59,594 bases of DNA from Paraburkholderia humisilvae (GTDB taxonomy: Bacteria > Pseudomonadota > Gammaproteobacteria > Burkholderiales > Burkholderiaceae): assembly GCF_902859855.1 (NCBI RefSeq), contig NZ_CADIKH010000044.1, positions 1 to 59,594 on the forward strand, written 5' to 3'. The notes below the pieces were generated by a model. It was given only the letters and a program-made list of their open reading frames with translations. It did no database searches and was not told the origin of the DNA. Positions 53,312-59,594 of the stretch are shown piece by piece (the first letter of the stretch is position 1; the number at the start of each line of letters is the position of its first letter). A program made the position numbers and the translations under genes.

Positions 53312-54264
53312 AGCGCGCCTCCCTTCTTCTGCTTCTCGATCGCGCCGCGCTGCACGTGATCAGTCGCGGCGGCCGCCGCGCCGTCCGTCGCGCCACCGCT
53401 CATACCACCGCTGATGCCGGACTTGCCGGCCGCATGCACCGCGTCGAACGCGCCCGAGCCGACTCCGCTCAAGCCCGCCTGCTGCGCGGCTGCATCGTTT
53501 GCGATCAGCTGATTGAACGGCCGCAGCGCGGTAAACCAGATCACGCCGGACACGACGAGATACGCGGCCAGCGCGAGGCGCGCACCGTAGTACCACGGCG
53601 ATAACGGCGCCAGCCGGCCACTGGACGTCTCCGGGCTCGGCAGCCGCACCGTATGCTCATACGCCTGTTCGAAGGCGCGGCCGCTCGCCCGATGACCGCG
53701 CACCGTGCGCACGAACGCGGCCAGTTCGAGCCGCCGCCGCGCGAGCGTCTGCGCCTCGCGATCGCCGCGCAGCGCGCCGCGAAAGCCGAGCTCGAGCACC
53801 GCCAGCAACACGAGACCGAGTTCCGCATGCATCCGGGTCGGCGCCTGCGTCGCAAGCAACCGGTCGATGACCCGGTAGAAGCCGACGCCCGCGACATGCG
53901 TGTCGAACAGCGCGACCTCGAGCATCAGGTCGAGCCATTCGGCGCGGCCACTCCAGCGCACCTCGAGCAATAGCTGCTCGTCGGCGAGCACCGCCATCGC
54001 ATATTGGGCATCGCGATACAGCGCGCACTCGTCCGGCGCGCTGTCGTGTTCGACCGCGCTTTGTTGCGCGCGCAACTTCTCGAGCAGCCGTTCGTGCGCG
54101 CGACGCGCGGGCGATTCCCCCGTGCGCCACACGGCATCGTCCTGGCCGCGTGCACGCAGCAGCATCGGCTTCACGTCCACGAGCGTTTCGTAGAAGTCGC
54201 AGAAGTACGCATAGAGCGGCAGCCGATGACGCGGCCCAGCCGCTTCAATGGTCGAGCGCACCAT
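53308..54264 (-). CDS. tssL: Type VI secretion protein TssL (DotU/IcmH)
   Basis: 318 residues from the ATG at 54264, overlapping the end of tssK by 20 bases. Family core: LPLYAYFCDFYETLVDVKPML, DAQYAMAVLADEQLLLEVRW, LFDTHVAGVGFYRVIDRLLA, LLAVLELGFRGALRG. A membrane helix near 230-250 (LALAAYLVVSGVIWFTAL) is followed by an unusual Ala/Gly-rich tail of about 65 residues; most TssL proteins end soon after the helix or carry a peptidoglycan-binding OmpA domain there, which is absent here. Confidence 0.92.
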   Translation of the reverse strand: MVRSTIEAAGPRHRLPLYAYFCDFYETLVDVKPMLLRARGQDDAVWRTGESPARRAHERLLEKLRAQQSAVEHDSAPDECALYRDAQYAMAVLADEQLLLEVRWSGRAEWLDLMLEVALFDTHVAGVGFYRVIDRLLATQAPTRMHAELGLVLLAVLELGFRGALRGDREAQTLARRRLELAAFVRTVRGHRASGRAFEQAYEHTVRLPSPETSSGRLAPLSPWYYGARLALAAYLVVSGVIWFTALRPFNQLIANDAAAQQAGLSGVGSGAFDAVHAAGKSGISGGMSGGATDGAAAAATDHVQRGAIEKQKKGGAL

Positions 54265-55789
54265 CGCTGTGCTCCGCTCCATCCGGTTTGACTGGCGGCT
54301 GTGCCGCGTCGAGCCCGCGCTCCTCGCGAACCGCTCCCTGTGCGCGCGCTGTGCTTGCCGGTTCGGCCGCGTGGCCTGCACCGCCCGCGCGCGGCGTCGG
54401 CGCAGTGCGATTCGGCGCGCGATACAGCACGATGGCCGCCGGCGCGTGCGCACCGGCGAAGCGGCCGCCGCCCCGGATCGTGAGCGGCTGCCCCGGCACG
54501 AACATCGACTGCATCGCGCCATCGAACTCGAACGCGCCGTTGCGGATCTCGTAGTAGAGCGCCGCCGGATTGAGGCCCTCGTGCCGACCGACCGCCGGCA
54601 CCGGTGCCGCTGTCGCACCCGGGATGCGACGCTGCTCGAGTTGCGCGAGCAGCGCCGGCTGCGCGATCGTGCAGTTCTCGAACCAGTGCTCGAGATCGGT
54701 GCGGCTTTGCGCAACCGCCGGCATCACTTCGATCAGCAGCGTGCCGTCCGCATCGGCCGGCAGCACGCGCGAAAATTCACCTGCGCCGACCTGTTCGAAC
54801 GGCAGACGTTCGTACATCGGGCGAATCGCCGCAAGGCGCATTTCGATAAACGTCAGCGCGGCATCGAAGCCCGGCTGGCAATCGAGATGATCGTACGGCG
54901 GCAGCATCGGCGGATCGGGCGGCGTGTCCAGCGACGCCAGCGCGCCCACCGTCTGCGCAAGCGCCAGGTACAGCTGACGCGGCGCGACATCCGTGCCCAG
55001 CGCGAGCACGTCGAGCGCCGGCAACACGGTCGACATGCGCCGCGCGGCAAGCGTCAGGAAGCTGTCGCCATCGGCGCCGCGCGTCGATGCATTGGCGGCC
55101 GATTGCGCGATCTGCCGCAGCTTCATGTGCAGCGCGTCGCGCATCGCTTCGACACGCGTGTTGAGCGCCTTGTCTTTCATGAACCCGGACACGGCGATCG
55201 ACGTGAGCGGCGGATGATAAGGCGTGCGCCGGAACGTGCCGAGCGCGGTCCGTTCGAGTTCGAAGAGCGGGCAGCCGCACAGCAGGTTCGCACCTGGCAC
55301 CCAGCCCGTCGCGAGCCGGTAGGCGGGCCGCAGCCGCGCGATCGGCACCGGATTCGCGCCAGTGTTCTCGTCGACCGCGGAGCCGCCCGCCACCGATTCA
55401 AAGCGCCGGTTCATCGTGCCCGGCGCCGCGGCGGCGTCGCCGCGCGTCGGCAACACCAGTGCGATGCGCCTGCGGCTGCCGGCGTCCTGCATGTCGGTGG
55501 CCACGTCGAGCTCGAGCGCCGCGTCCGTGAGGCGATCGAGCACGACCGGCGTGCCGTCATCGAGCACGCAGGCAATCGAGCGGACCACCACGCGGCCGCG
55601 CTCGAGCTGGCCTTCGTCCACCTCGAGCGAATGCACGCCCCAGTAGTCCGGGTTTGCCCGCGTGATCAGGTAACGCATATGCGCCTGCCAGAACCGTTCG
55701 TTCTGCTGCAGGTGCTGCGGCGACAGCATCAGGCCTTCCGACCACTGGATGCCGTACGGAACCTCGGGAAAGCCGTTAAACCGGTTCAT
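54245..55789 (-). CDS. tssK: Type VI secretion baseplate protein TssK
   Basis: 514 residues, a little longer than usual (~445). The N-terminus is diagnostic: VPYGIQWSEGLMLSPQHLQQNERFWQAHMRYLI, followed by WGVHSLEVDEGQLERG and PLTSIAVSGF. The C-terminal ~60 residues (TAPTPRAGGAGHAAEP.. to the end) are Pro/Ala/Arg-rich and are probably an add-on. TssK connects the baseplate to the TssJLM membrane complex. It lies 45 bases downstream of tssJ. Confidence 0.93.
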   Translation of the reverse strand: MNRFNGFPEVPYGIQWSEGLMLSPQHLQQNERFWQAHMRYLITRANPDYWGVHSLEVDEGQLERGRVVVRSIACVLDDGTPVVLDRLTDAALELDVATDMQDAGSRRRIALVLPTRGDAAAAPGTMNRRFESVAGGSAVDENTGANPVPIARLRPAYRLATGWVPGANLLCGCPLFELERTALGTFRRTPYHPPLTSIAVSGFMKDKALNTRVEAMRDALHMKLRQIAQSAANASTRGADGDSFLTLAARRMSTVLPALDVLALGTDVAPRQLYLALAQTVGALASLDTPPDPPMLPPYDHLDCQPGFDAALTFIEMRLAAIRPMYERLPFEQVGAGEFSRVLPADADGTLLIEVMPAVAQSRTDLEHWFENCTIAQPALLAQLEQRRIPGATAAPVPAVGRHEGLNPAALYYEIRNGAFEFDGAMQSMFVPGQPLTIRGGGRFAGAHAPAAIVLYRAPNRTAPTPRAGGAGHAAEPASTARAQGAVREERGLDAAQPPVKPDGAEHSDGALDH

Positions 55790-55834
55790 TTGATCCTCTT
55801 CACTGCATGTTGGGCGGGCGACGCATCGCGGTCT

Positions 55835-56332
55835 TCACCGCGTCCCGTCGTAAGCAACGCTGTCAGGGGTCAGTGTGATGCGCATCCGCTTGTACGGCGT
55901 CAGGTCCGCCACGCCCTGACCGGCAGGCGCCACATAGTTCACGAAGCAATAGACGGCGAGCGCATCTTTCTCATGCGAACTCAACCGCAGCGGTCCGAGC
56001 GTCTGATTCGGCGGCAGTTGCACCGAGCGGATCGAGATCTTCGGGCCCAGTGCGGTCGCGAGCTCCGCCCTGCGCTGGAACCAGTCGGGCCCCGTGCGTG
56101 GCAGCGCGGCAAGCGTGGGCGCGTCGTAGACGAACACCAGGTCGAGCGCCGTCGCGCTGGCACGGTTCGCGTCGGTGCCCGCAACGATCGTCAACTCGCG
56201 CAGCTTCGCCGTCGGCGGCCCGAACCAGCCGCAGCCGGTAAACGACACCGAAATCAGCACCAGCAGCGCGGTGCCGGTCCGGCTCAATGCCGAACCGTTA
56301 GCCTTTAGCGCACAGGAGATAGTCGGTTTCAT
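55835..56332 (-). CDS. tssJ: Type VI secretion outer-membrane lipoprotein TssJ
   Basis: 165 residues. Signal sequence with lipobox SFTGC, lipidated Cys34; mature part has the transthyretin-like features LRELTIVAGTDANRASATALDLVFVYD and LSSHEKDALAVYCFVNYV. It anchors TssM at the outer membrane. 9 bases after the PAAR-like gene. Confidence 0.9.
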   Translation of the reverse strand: MKPTISCALKANGSALSRTGTALLVLISVSFTGCGWFGPPTAKLRELTIVAGTDANRASATALDLVFVYDAPTLAALPRTGPDWFQRRAELATALGPKISIRSVQLPPNQTLGPLRLSSHEKDALAVYCFVNYVAPAGQGVADLTPYKRMRITLTPDSVAYDGTR

Positions 56333-56341
56333 CGTCGCGCC

Positions 56342-56728
56342 TCAGCCGAGCGTCAGCACACGAAACTGCGCCGGTGTCAGCGACAGCCCGACCGCGTTCG
56401 GCGGCATGCCGTTCTGCATCGTCAACGACGTCAGACGGGTTGCGAACATCACGCCGACCATCACCTTGAAACTGCCGAGCACCGGGCGGTCGGGACCCAT
56501 CTCGATCTGCGAGACCACGCCTCCAGCGGAGATATCGCCGAGACTCACCGTCCCCTGGGTCATCAGATTCTCCGCGAGACCGCCACCGAAAATCACGTTG
56601 AATACCGACGGAATATGCGTAAAGGACAACGCGAAGTTCGGGAACGGAAACGGCAGCGGGACCGGCAACAGCTTGCAGACGTCCGGAAACGCAAGATTGA
56701 GCACGCCTAGATTGGTATTCGCGAACAT
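56342..56728 (-). CDS. PAAR-like DUF4150 protein
   Basis: 128 residues: MFANTNLGVLNLAFPDVCK, PVPLPFPFPNFA, then repeated short strands (LGDISAGGVVSQIEMGP). This fits DUF4150/PAAR-like tip proteins, which cap the VgrG spike and carry or guide effectors. It has no C-terminal toxin extension, so it is a plain tip or adaptor. It starts 4 bases after the DUF3540 stop. Confidence 0.8.
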   Translation of the reverse strand: MFANTNLGVLNLAFPDVCKLLPVPLPFPFPNFALSFTHIPSVFNVIFGGGLAENLMTQGTVSLGDISAGGVVSQIEMGPDRPVLGSFKVMVGVMFATRLTSLTMQNGMPPNAVGLSLTPAQFRVLTLG

Positions 56729-56732
56729 GGTG

Positions 56733-57296
56733 TCAGCCCATCGAAATGCGGTCGGCGTCGACCTTGACGTCTTTCTCCGCGGTAACCATCACCTGTGCGC
56801 CGTGTTGCCGCAGCAGTTGTTCGACATCGAGCAGATAGTTTTCCGCGTGGCCGACGTAGTGCTGCATCGTGTCAACGACCGTTTGCAGCACAGTGCGATA
56901 CAGATCGTTGGCGCTGACCGTCAACGTGCCGGCCGCCGCGACGATCTCGACATGCTTCAGCGAGCGCAGCGCCGCGCACTCGGCGGCGACGAGTTCAAGC
57001 GAGCGTTGCTTGATCGACAGACGCTCGACCCCGGGCGCGCTGAGCGTCGCATCGGCATGCCCGGCGCCAGCTGGGCGCGCTAGCACGTGGACCACGTAGC
57101 ACGATGCGTCCGCACAGGTCGCGACCAGCACGCGATCGCCGACACGCGGCTCGATCAGACAGGTGAGCGCCGTGTGCGCGATGCGCCCGTCGTCGAGCAG
57201 AAAGCGGTGTTCGCCGATCTCCACCGCGAGCTTCGATTCGTGCCACTGCGGGCTCGCCGTCGACGCTTCGCGTCGCGTTGCCGATTGACGATTCAT
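56733..57296 (-). CDS. DUF3540 family protein
   Basis: 187 residues, with an OB-like N-terminal half (HRFLLDDGRIAHTALTCLIEPRVGDRVLV) and a beta-helix-like middle (LSIKQRSLELVAAECAALRSLKHVEIVAA) ending VDADRISMG. DUF3540 genes are found with DUF2169, pentapeptide and DUF4150 genes in T6SS loci and are taken as effector-loading accessories. It overlaps the pentapeptide gene by 4 bases (ATGA). Confidence 0.85.
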   Translation of the reverse strand: MNRQSATRREASTASPQWHESKLAVEIGEHRFLLDDGRIAHTALTCLIEPRVGDRVLVATCADASCYVVHVLARPAGAGHADATLSAPGVERLSIKQRSLELVAAECAALRSLKHVEIVAAAGTLTVSANDLYRTVLQTVVDTMQHYVGHAENYLLDVEQLLRQHGAQVMVTAEKDVKVDADRISMG

Positions 57297-58423
57297 CTCA
57301 AGTTCTCCGTATCCAGTGAGCGACGTTGCGCGGCCAGCAGCTTCGCGTCAGTCGATTTCGTCCGATACCGGCGCGCGCGGGCAAATGACGAATCGCTAAA
57401 TTGCGCGTCGTGCAGACTGACGCGTTCGAGTTGCGCGTGCTCGAACGACACGCGCTCGCCGCGCGCGTGATCGAACTGCGCATAGCTGAGCGCCGTGTGT
57501 GCGAACGACACGTCGGTCAGGTGGCTGTGGTGCCAGATAGTCAGATCGGCTTGGGCGCGATCGAAACACACGCGCGCAAGGCGCGCGTGGGCGAAAAGCG
57601 CGCCGGTCAGCGTCGTGCCCGACAGGTCCAGGTCCGTCAGTTGTGCGTCGAGCAGCAAGGTTCGCTCGGCGCGCAGTCCGTTCACCTTCGCGCGCGCGAT
57701 CGTCGCGCCGCGGCAGTTGGCTTCGGTCAGCACCGCATCGCTCAGATCGGTGTCGCTGAAGTCGCACTGCTGCAGCGTGCAGCGCGGCAAGCGGATGCCG
57801 GCGAGCCGCAGGCCGGCGAAATTGCATTCCATGAACACGGAGGTGCTCGCCTCGAGCCCGCTCAGGTTCGCGCGGCGCAGATCGGTCCCGCTCAGCGCGG
57901 CCTGATCGAAGCGTGCATGCGCGAAGTCCGCTTGCGCGACGTCGCAGCCGAACAGCACGCTGCGCGACAGCGAAGCCGCGCCGAATTGCGCTGCGGACAG
58001 CACACAGTGCGTCAGCGTCGACAGATGCAGCGCGGCACCGCGCCAGTTCGACCCGGACGCATCGCATTGCATCAGCGACAAATACGTCGCCTGCGATGAC
58101 GACAAATCGGCGCGCGGCAGCCGGCATTCGATCCACGCCGAGCGCGACAGCGCCGCACCGCGCAGGTCCGCGCCGGATAGATCGCACTTCACGAAGCGTG
58201 CGCCGCTCAAATCGGCTGCAACGAATTGCGCTCCGGCGAACTTCGAGTCCTTGAACACCGCCCCCGCCCAGTTCAACCCGGCAAGTCGCGCACCGGACAA
58301 ATCAATGCCTGTGATCGGGCGGCCAAGGCCGATCTGTTTGACAATATGCGCGAGCGTGCCGGCAATGTTCGCCGACGGCCCCTGTCCCGACGCCTGACTG
58401 AACGGATTGAATGTCGAATTCAT
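57293..58423 (-). CDS. Pentapeptide-repeat protein
   Basis: 376 residues from the ATG at 58423 (AAAGGCGG upstream). After a ~35-residue head comes nearly continuous A(D/N)LXX repeats: DLSGARLAGL, ADLSGARFVKCDLSGADLRGAALSRS, and so on to about 350. These form a right-handed quadrilateral beta-helix. No signal peptide. It overlaps the upstream and downstream genes by 4 bases each. In this gene set it is likely an effector adaptor or structural helper; DNA-mimic activity, known in other pentapeptide proteins, has no support here. Confidence 0.87.
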   Translation of the reverse strand: MNSTFNPFSQASGQGPSANIAGTLAHIVKQIGLGRPITGIDLSGARLAGLNWAGAVFKDSKFAGAQFVAADLSGARFVKCDLSGADLRGAALSRSAWIECRLPRADLSSSQATYLSLMQCDASGSNWRGAALHLSTLTHCVLSAAQFGAASLSRSVLFGCDVAQADFAHARFDQAALSGTDLRRANLSGLEASTSVFMECNFAGLRLAGIRLPRCTLQQCDFSDTDLSDAVLTEANCRGATIARAKVNGLRAERTLLLDAQLTDLDLSGTTLTGALFAHARLARVCFDRAQADLTIWHHSHLTDVSFAHTALSYAQFDHARGERVSFEHAQLERVSLHDAQFSDSSFARARRYRTKSTDAKLLAAQRRSLDTENLR

Positions 58424-59594
58424 GCGACCGCCTTTCGTCCGGCTTCGATCACCACGCCGCTCAGGTCCGCGCCGGAGAACTGCGCATCGCTTGTATCGGC
58501 CTGATACAGGCTCGCGCGGCACAGCACCGCATCGGTGAAGTCGGCCGAGCGGCATACCGCGCGAAACAGGTCGGTGCGTTCGGCGCGCACGCCATTCAGC
58601 CTGGCTGCCGTCAGCAGGCAACCGGCGAATGCCGCGTCGTCCAGTACCGCGTGAGCAAAGTCCGCGCGCCCGAAGTCGCACTGCGCGGCCGACGCGCCGC
58701 GCCAGTCGGATGCGGCGAGCTGCGCCTGATGCCAGCTGCAATGTTGCGCACGCATCCCGGTGAGCACCGCGTGCGACCAGTCGGCAAGCTTGCCGCCCGC
58801 CGCGACATCCGCCAGCCTCGCATCGGCAAAGCGGCTGTTCGCGAGCGCGGCGTCCATCAGCACGACCTTGCGCAGCGACGCCGCACCAAAGTCGGCGCCG
58901 GTCAGCTGCGCACGCAGCAACACGGTGGACTCGAGGCTCGCGCCGCGCCAGTTGCTGCCGGGAGCGCGCACATTGAGCAGCAAGGCGCGCGCCGCCGCGA
59001 CCCGTTCGAGGCACGCGCCGGCCAGCTCGATATCGGGCGCGACGCAATCGTCAAGCCGCGCGTCGGCGAGGTCCGCTTCCGGCCAGCTCGCATTGAACGC
59101 GGACGCGCGGGTCAGGTCGACGCCCGTCAGGCGAATGCCGCGGCCGCTGCTGTGGCTCAGATTCGCTGCCACAAGGCTCGCGCCGCAGAGGTCCGCGCCG
59201 TCGAGCCGCGCGCCCGTCAATACCGCGCGATCGAGCTGCGCGCCGGCGAGCCGCGTGTCGCGCAAGTCGGCATTCTCGAGTTGCACTTCGCGCAGGTCCG
59301 CACCCGACAGATCGAAGCCGGACAGATCGATGCCGGCGAGATCGCGACCCGCAAGCAGCACGCCTGCGCGATGCCATTGTTCGACCTGCGCGCCGAGCCA
59401 GCGCGCGGCGGCGCGCGGCAGTGGGCCGTCGGGGTCGGTGTAACGCATCCGCGCGCGCCTGGCGGCACGCAATTGGGACGCTTGTCCCGCGAACGCAGCG
59501 GCCGCTTTGGCGCGCGGCACATCTTGCTCTGGCGCTGCCGCGGCCGGCTCGCGCGGCGCCGGCGCCGGCGCAAGATCGTCGGCCGTCGCGGCGG
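58420..59594 (-). CDS. Pentapeptide-repeat protein, probably DUF2169 fusion, N-terminus beyond window
   Basis: 391 residues visible, open at the right edge (the GTG at 59520 is internal). An Ala/Pro-rich linker and FAGQASQLRAARRARMRYTDPDGPLPRAAARWLGAQVEQW precede a long pentapeptide array (DLAGIDLSGFDLSGADLREVQLENADLRDTRLAGAQLDRAVLTG...) to the end. Proteins of this type normally have a DUF2169 domain of ~300 residues first; that part is not seen, so the fusion is inferred from the linker and the neighbouring genes. Confidence 0.8.
   Translation of the reverse strand, partial: AATADDLAPAPAPREPAAAAPEQDVPRAKAAAAFAGQASQLRAARRARMRYTDPDGPLPRAAARWLGAQVEQWHRAGVLLAGRDLAGIDLSGFDLSGADLREVQLENADLRDTRLAGAQLDRAVLTGARLDGADLCGASLVAANLSHSSGRGIRLTGVDLTRASAFNASWPEADLADARLDDCVAPDIELAGACLERVAAARALLLNVRAPGSNWRGASLESTVLLRAQLTGADFGAASLRKVVLMDAALANSRFADARLADVAAGGKLADWSHAVLTGMRAQHCSWHQAQLAASDWRGASAAQCDFGRADFAHAVLDDAAFAGCLLTAARLNGVRAERTDLFRAVCRSADFTDAVLCRASLYQADTSDAQFSGADLSGVVIEAGRKAVA

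Noticed and set aside
51567..53396. 609-codon minus-strand frame overlapping tssM.
   Set aside because: Low-complexity Arg/Ala translation of the wrong frame; TssM motifs are in the other frame.
54248..56308. Very long plus-strand open frame (686 codons) across tssK/tssJ.
   Set aside because: Arg-rich antisense shadow in high-GC DNA; the minus strand encodes clear TssK, TssJ and TssL.
1..59594. CRISPR arrays, insertion sequences, prophage or tRNA genes.
   Set aside because: No regularly spaced repeats, transposase/integrase-like proteins or tRNA cloverleaf could be identified by eye.

Overview
The window reads as chromosome of a betaproteobacterium of the Burkholderia/Paraburkholderia/Caballeronia group. 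The signs are high GC with strong GC3 bias, a DUF4148 protein (a family typical of Burkholderiaceae), an OmpC-type Burkholderia porin, an Ada-AlkA fusion, many LysR regulators and a Burkholderia-style type VI secretion locus. This is inferred from gene content only; no rRNA, tRNA, CRISPR array or intact insertion sequence was seen.

Left part (1-9026): the end of prpD with a strong stem-loop terminator, a DUF2278 gene abutting a truncated amino-acid ABC permease, then an aromatic/epoxide catabolic patch (hydroxyquinol-type intradiol dioxygenase, TetR regulator, EHN-type epoxide hydrolase) with a perfect TetR-type operator at 4490-4511. An Ada-AlkA DNA repair protein and three small genes (KTSC-like, DUF4148, DUF2905) follow.

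First highlight (9138-17367, minus strand): a three-gene operon encoding (i) an alpha/beta-hydrolase fused to a C-terminal CHAT caspase-like protease, (ii) a 932-residue PAS/GAF sensor built like a histidine kinase but lacking the phosphoacceptor His and the ATP-binding motifs, and (iii) a receiver-like domain fused to a second CHAT protease. It looks like a sensor-controlled protease/hydrolase cascade that keeps the two-component shape but not the kinase chemistry.

Middle part (17624-43164): mostly ordinary metabolism, transport and regulation: yecD-like hydrolase, a ynfL/ynfM-like divergent LysR/MFS pair, another LysR, LysE exporter, orphan histidine kinase, MDR reductase with HxlR regulator, kdgT, a D-cysteine desulfhydrase-like enzyme, an EF-G paralogue with altered G motifs, an XRE regulator, two carboxymuconolactone-decarboxylase-family proteins, a porin and the remnant of another, a BON protein, and a DeoR/MFS pair. 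Embedded in it is the second highlight (24383-30039, plus): a STAND NTPase with a DUF4062-like N-terminus and about ten ankyrin repeats, translationally coupled to a multi-pass membrane protein. This has the architecture of a candidate antiphage or self/non-self conflict system.

Right part (43503-59594): a type VI secretion locus, mainly on the minus strand: DUF2169-type/pentapeptide protein (cut by the window edge), a second pentapeptide protein, DUF3540, PAAR-like DUF4150, tssJ, tssK, tssL, tssM and tssA, tightly packed with ATGA overlaps. Accessory genes follow (DUF6150, SPOR-like, a methyltransferase-TPR-GNAT fusion) and, at the far end, an orphan lower-GC gene whose C-terminal half resembles ADP-ribosyltransferase-type toxins. 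The sheath, baseplate, ClpV, Hcp and VgrG genes are not in view and should lie beyond the right edge or elsewhere.
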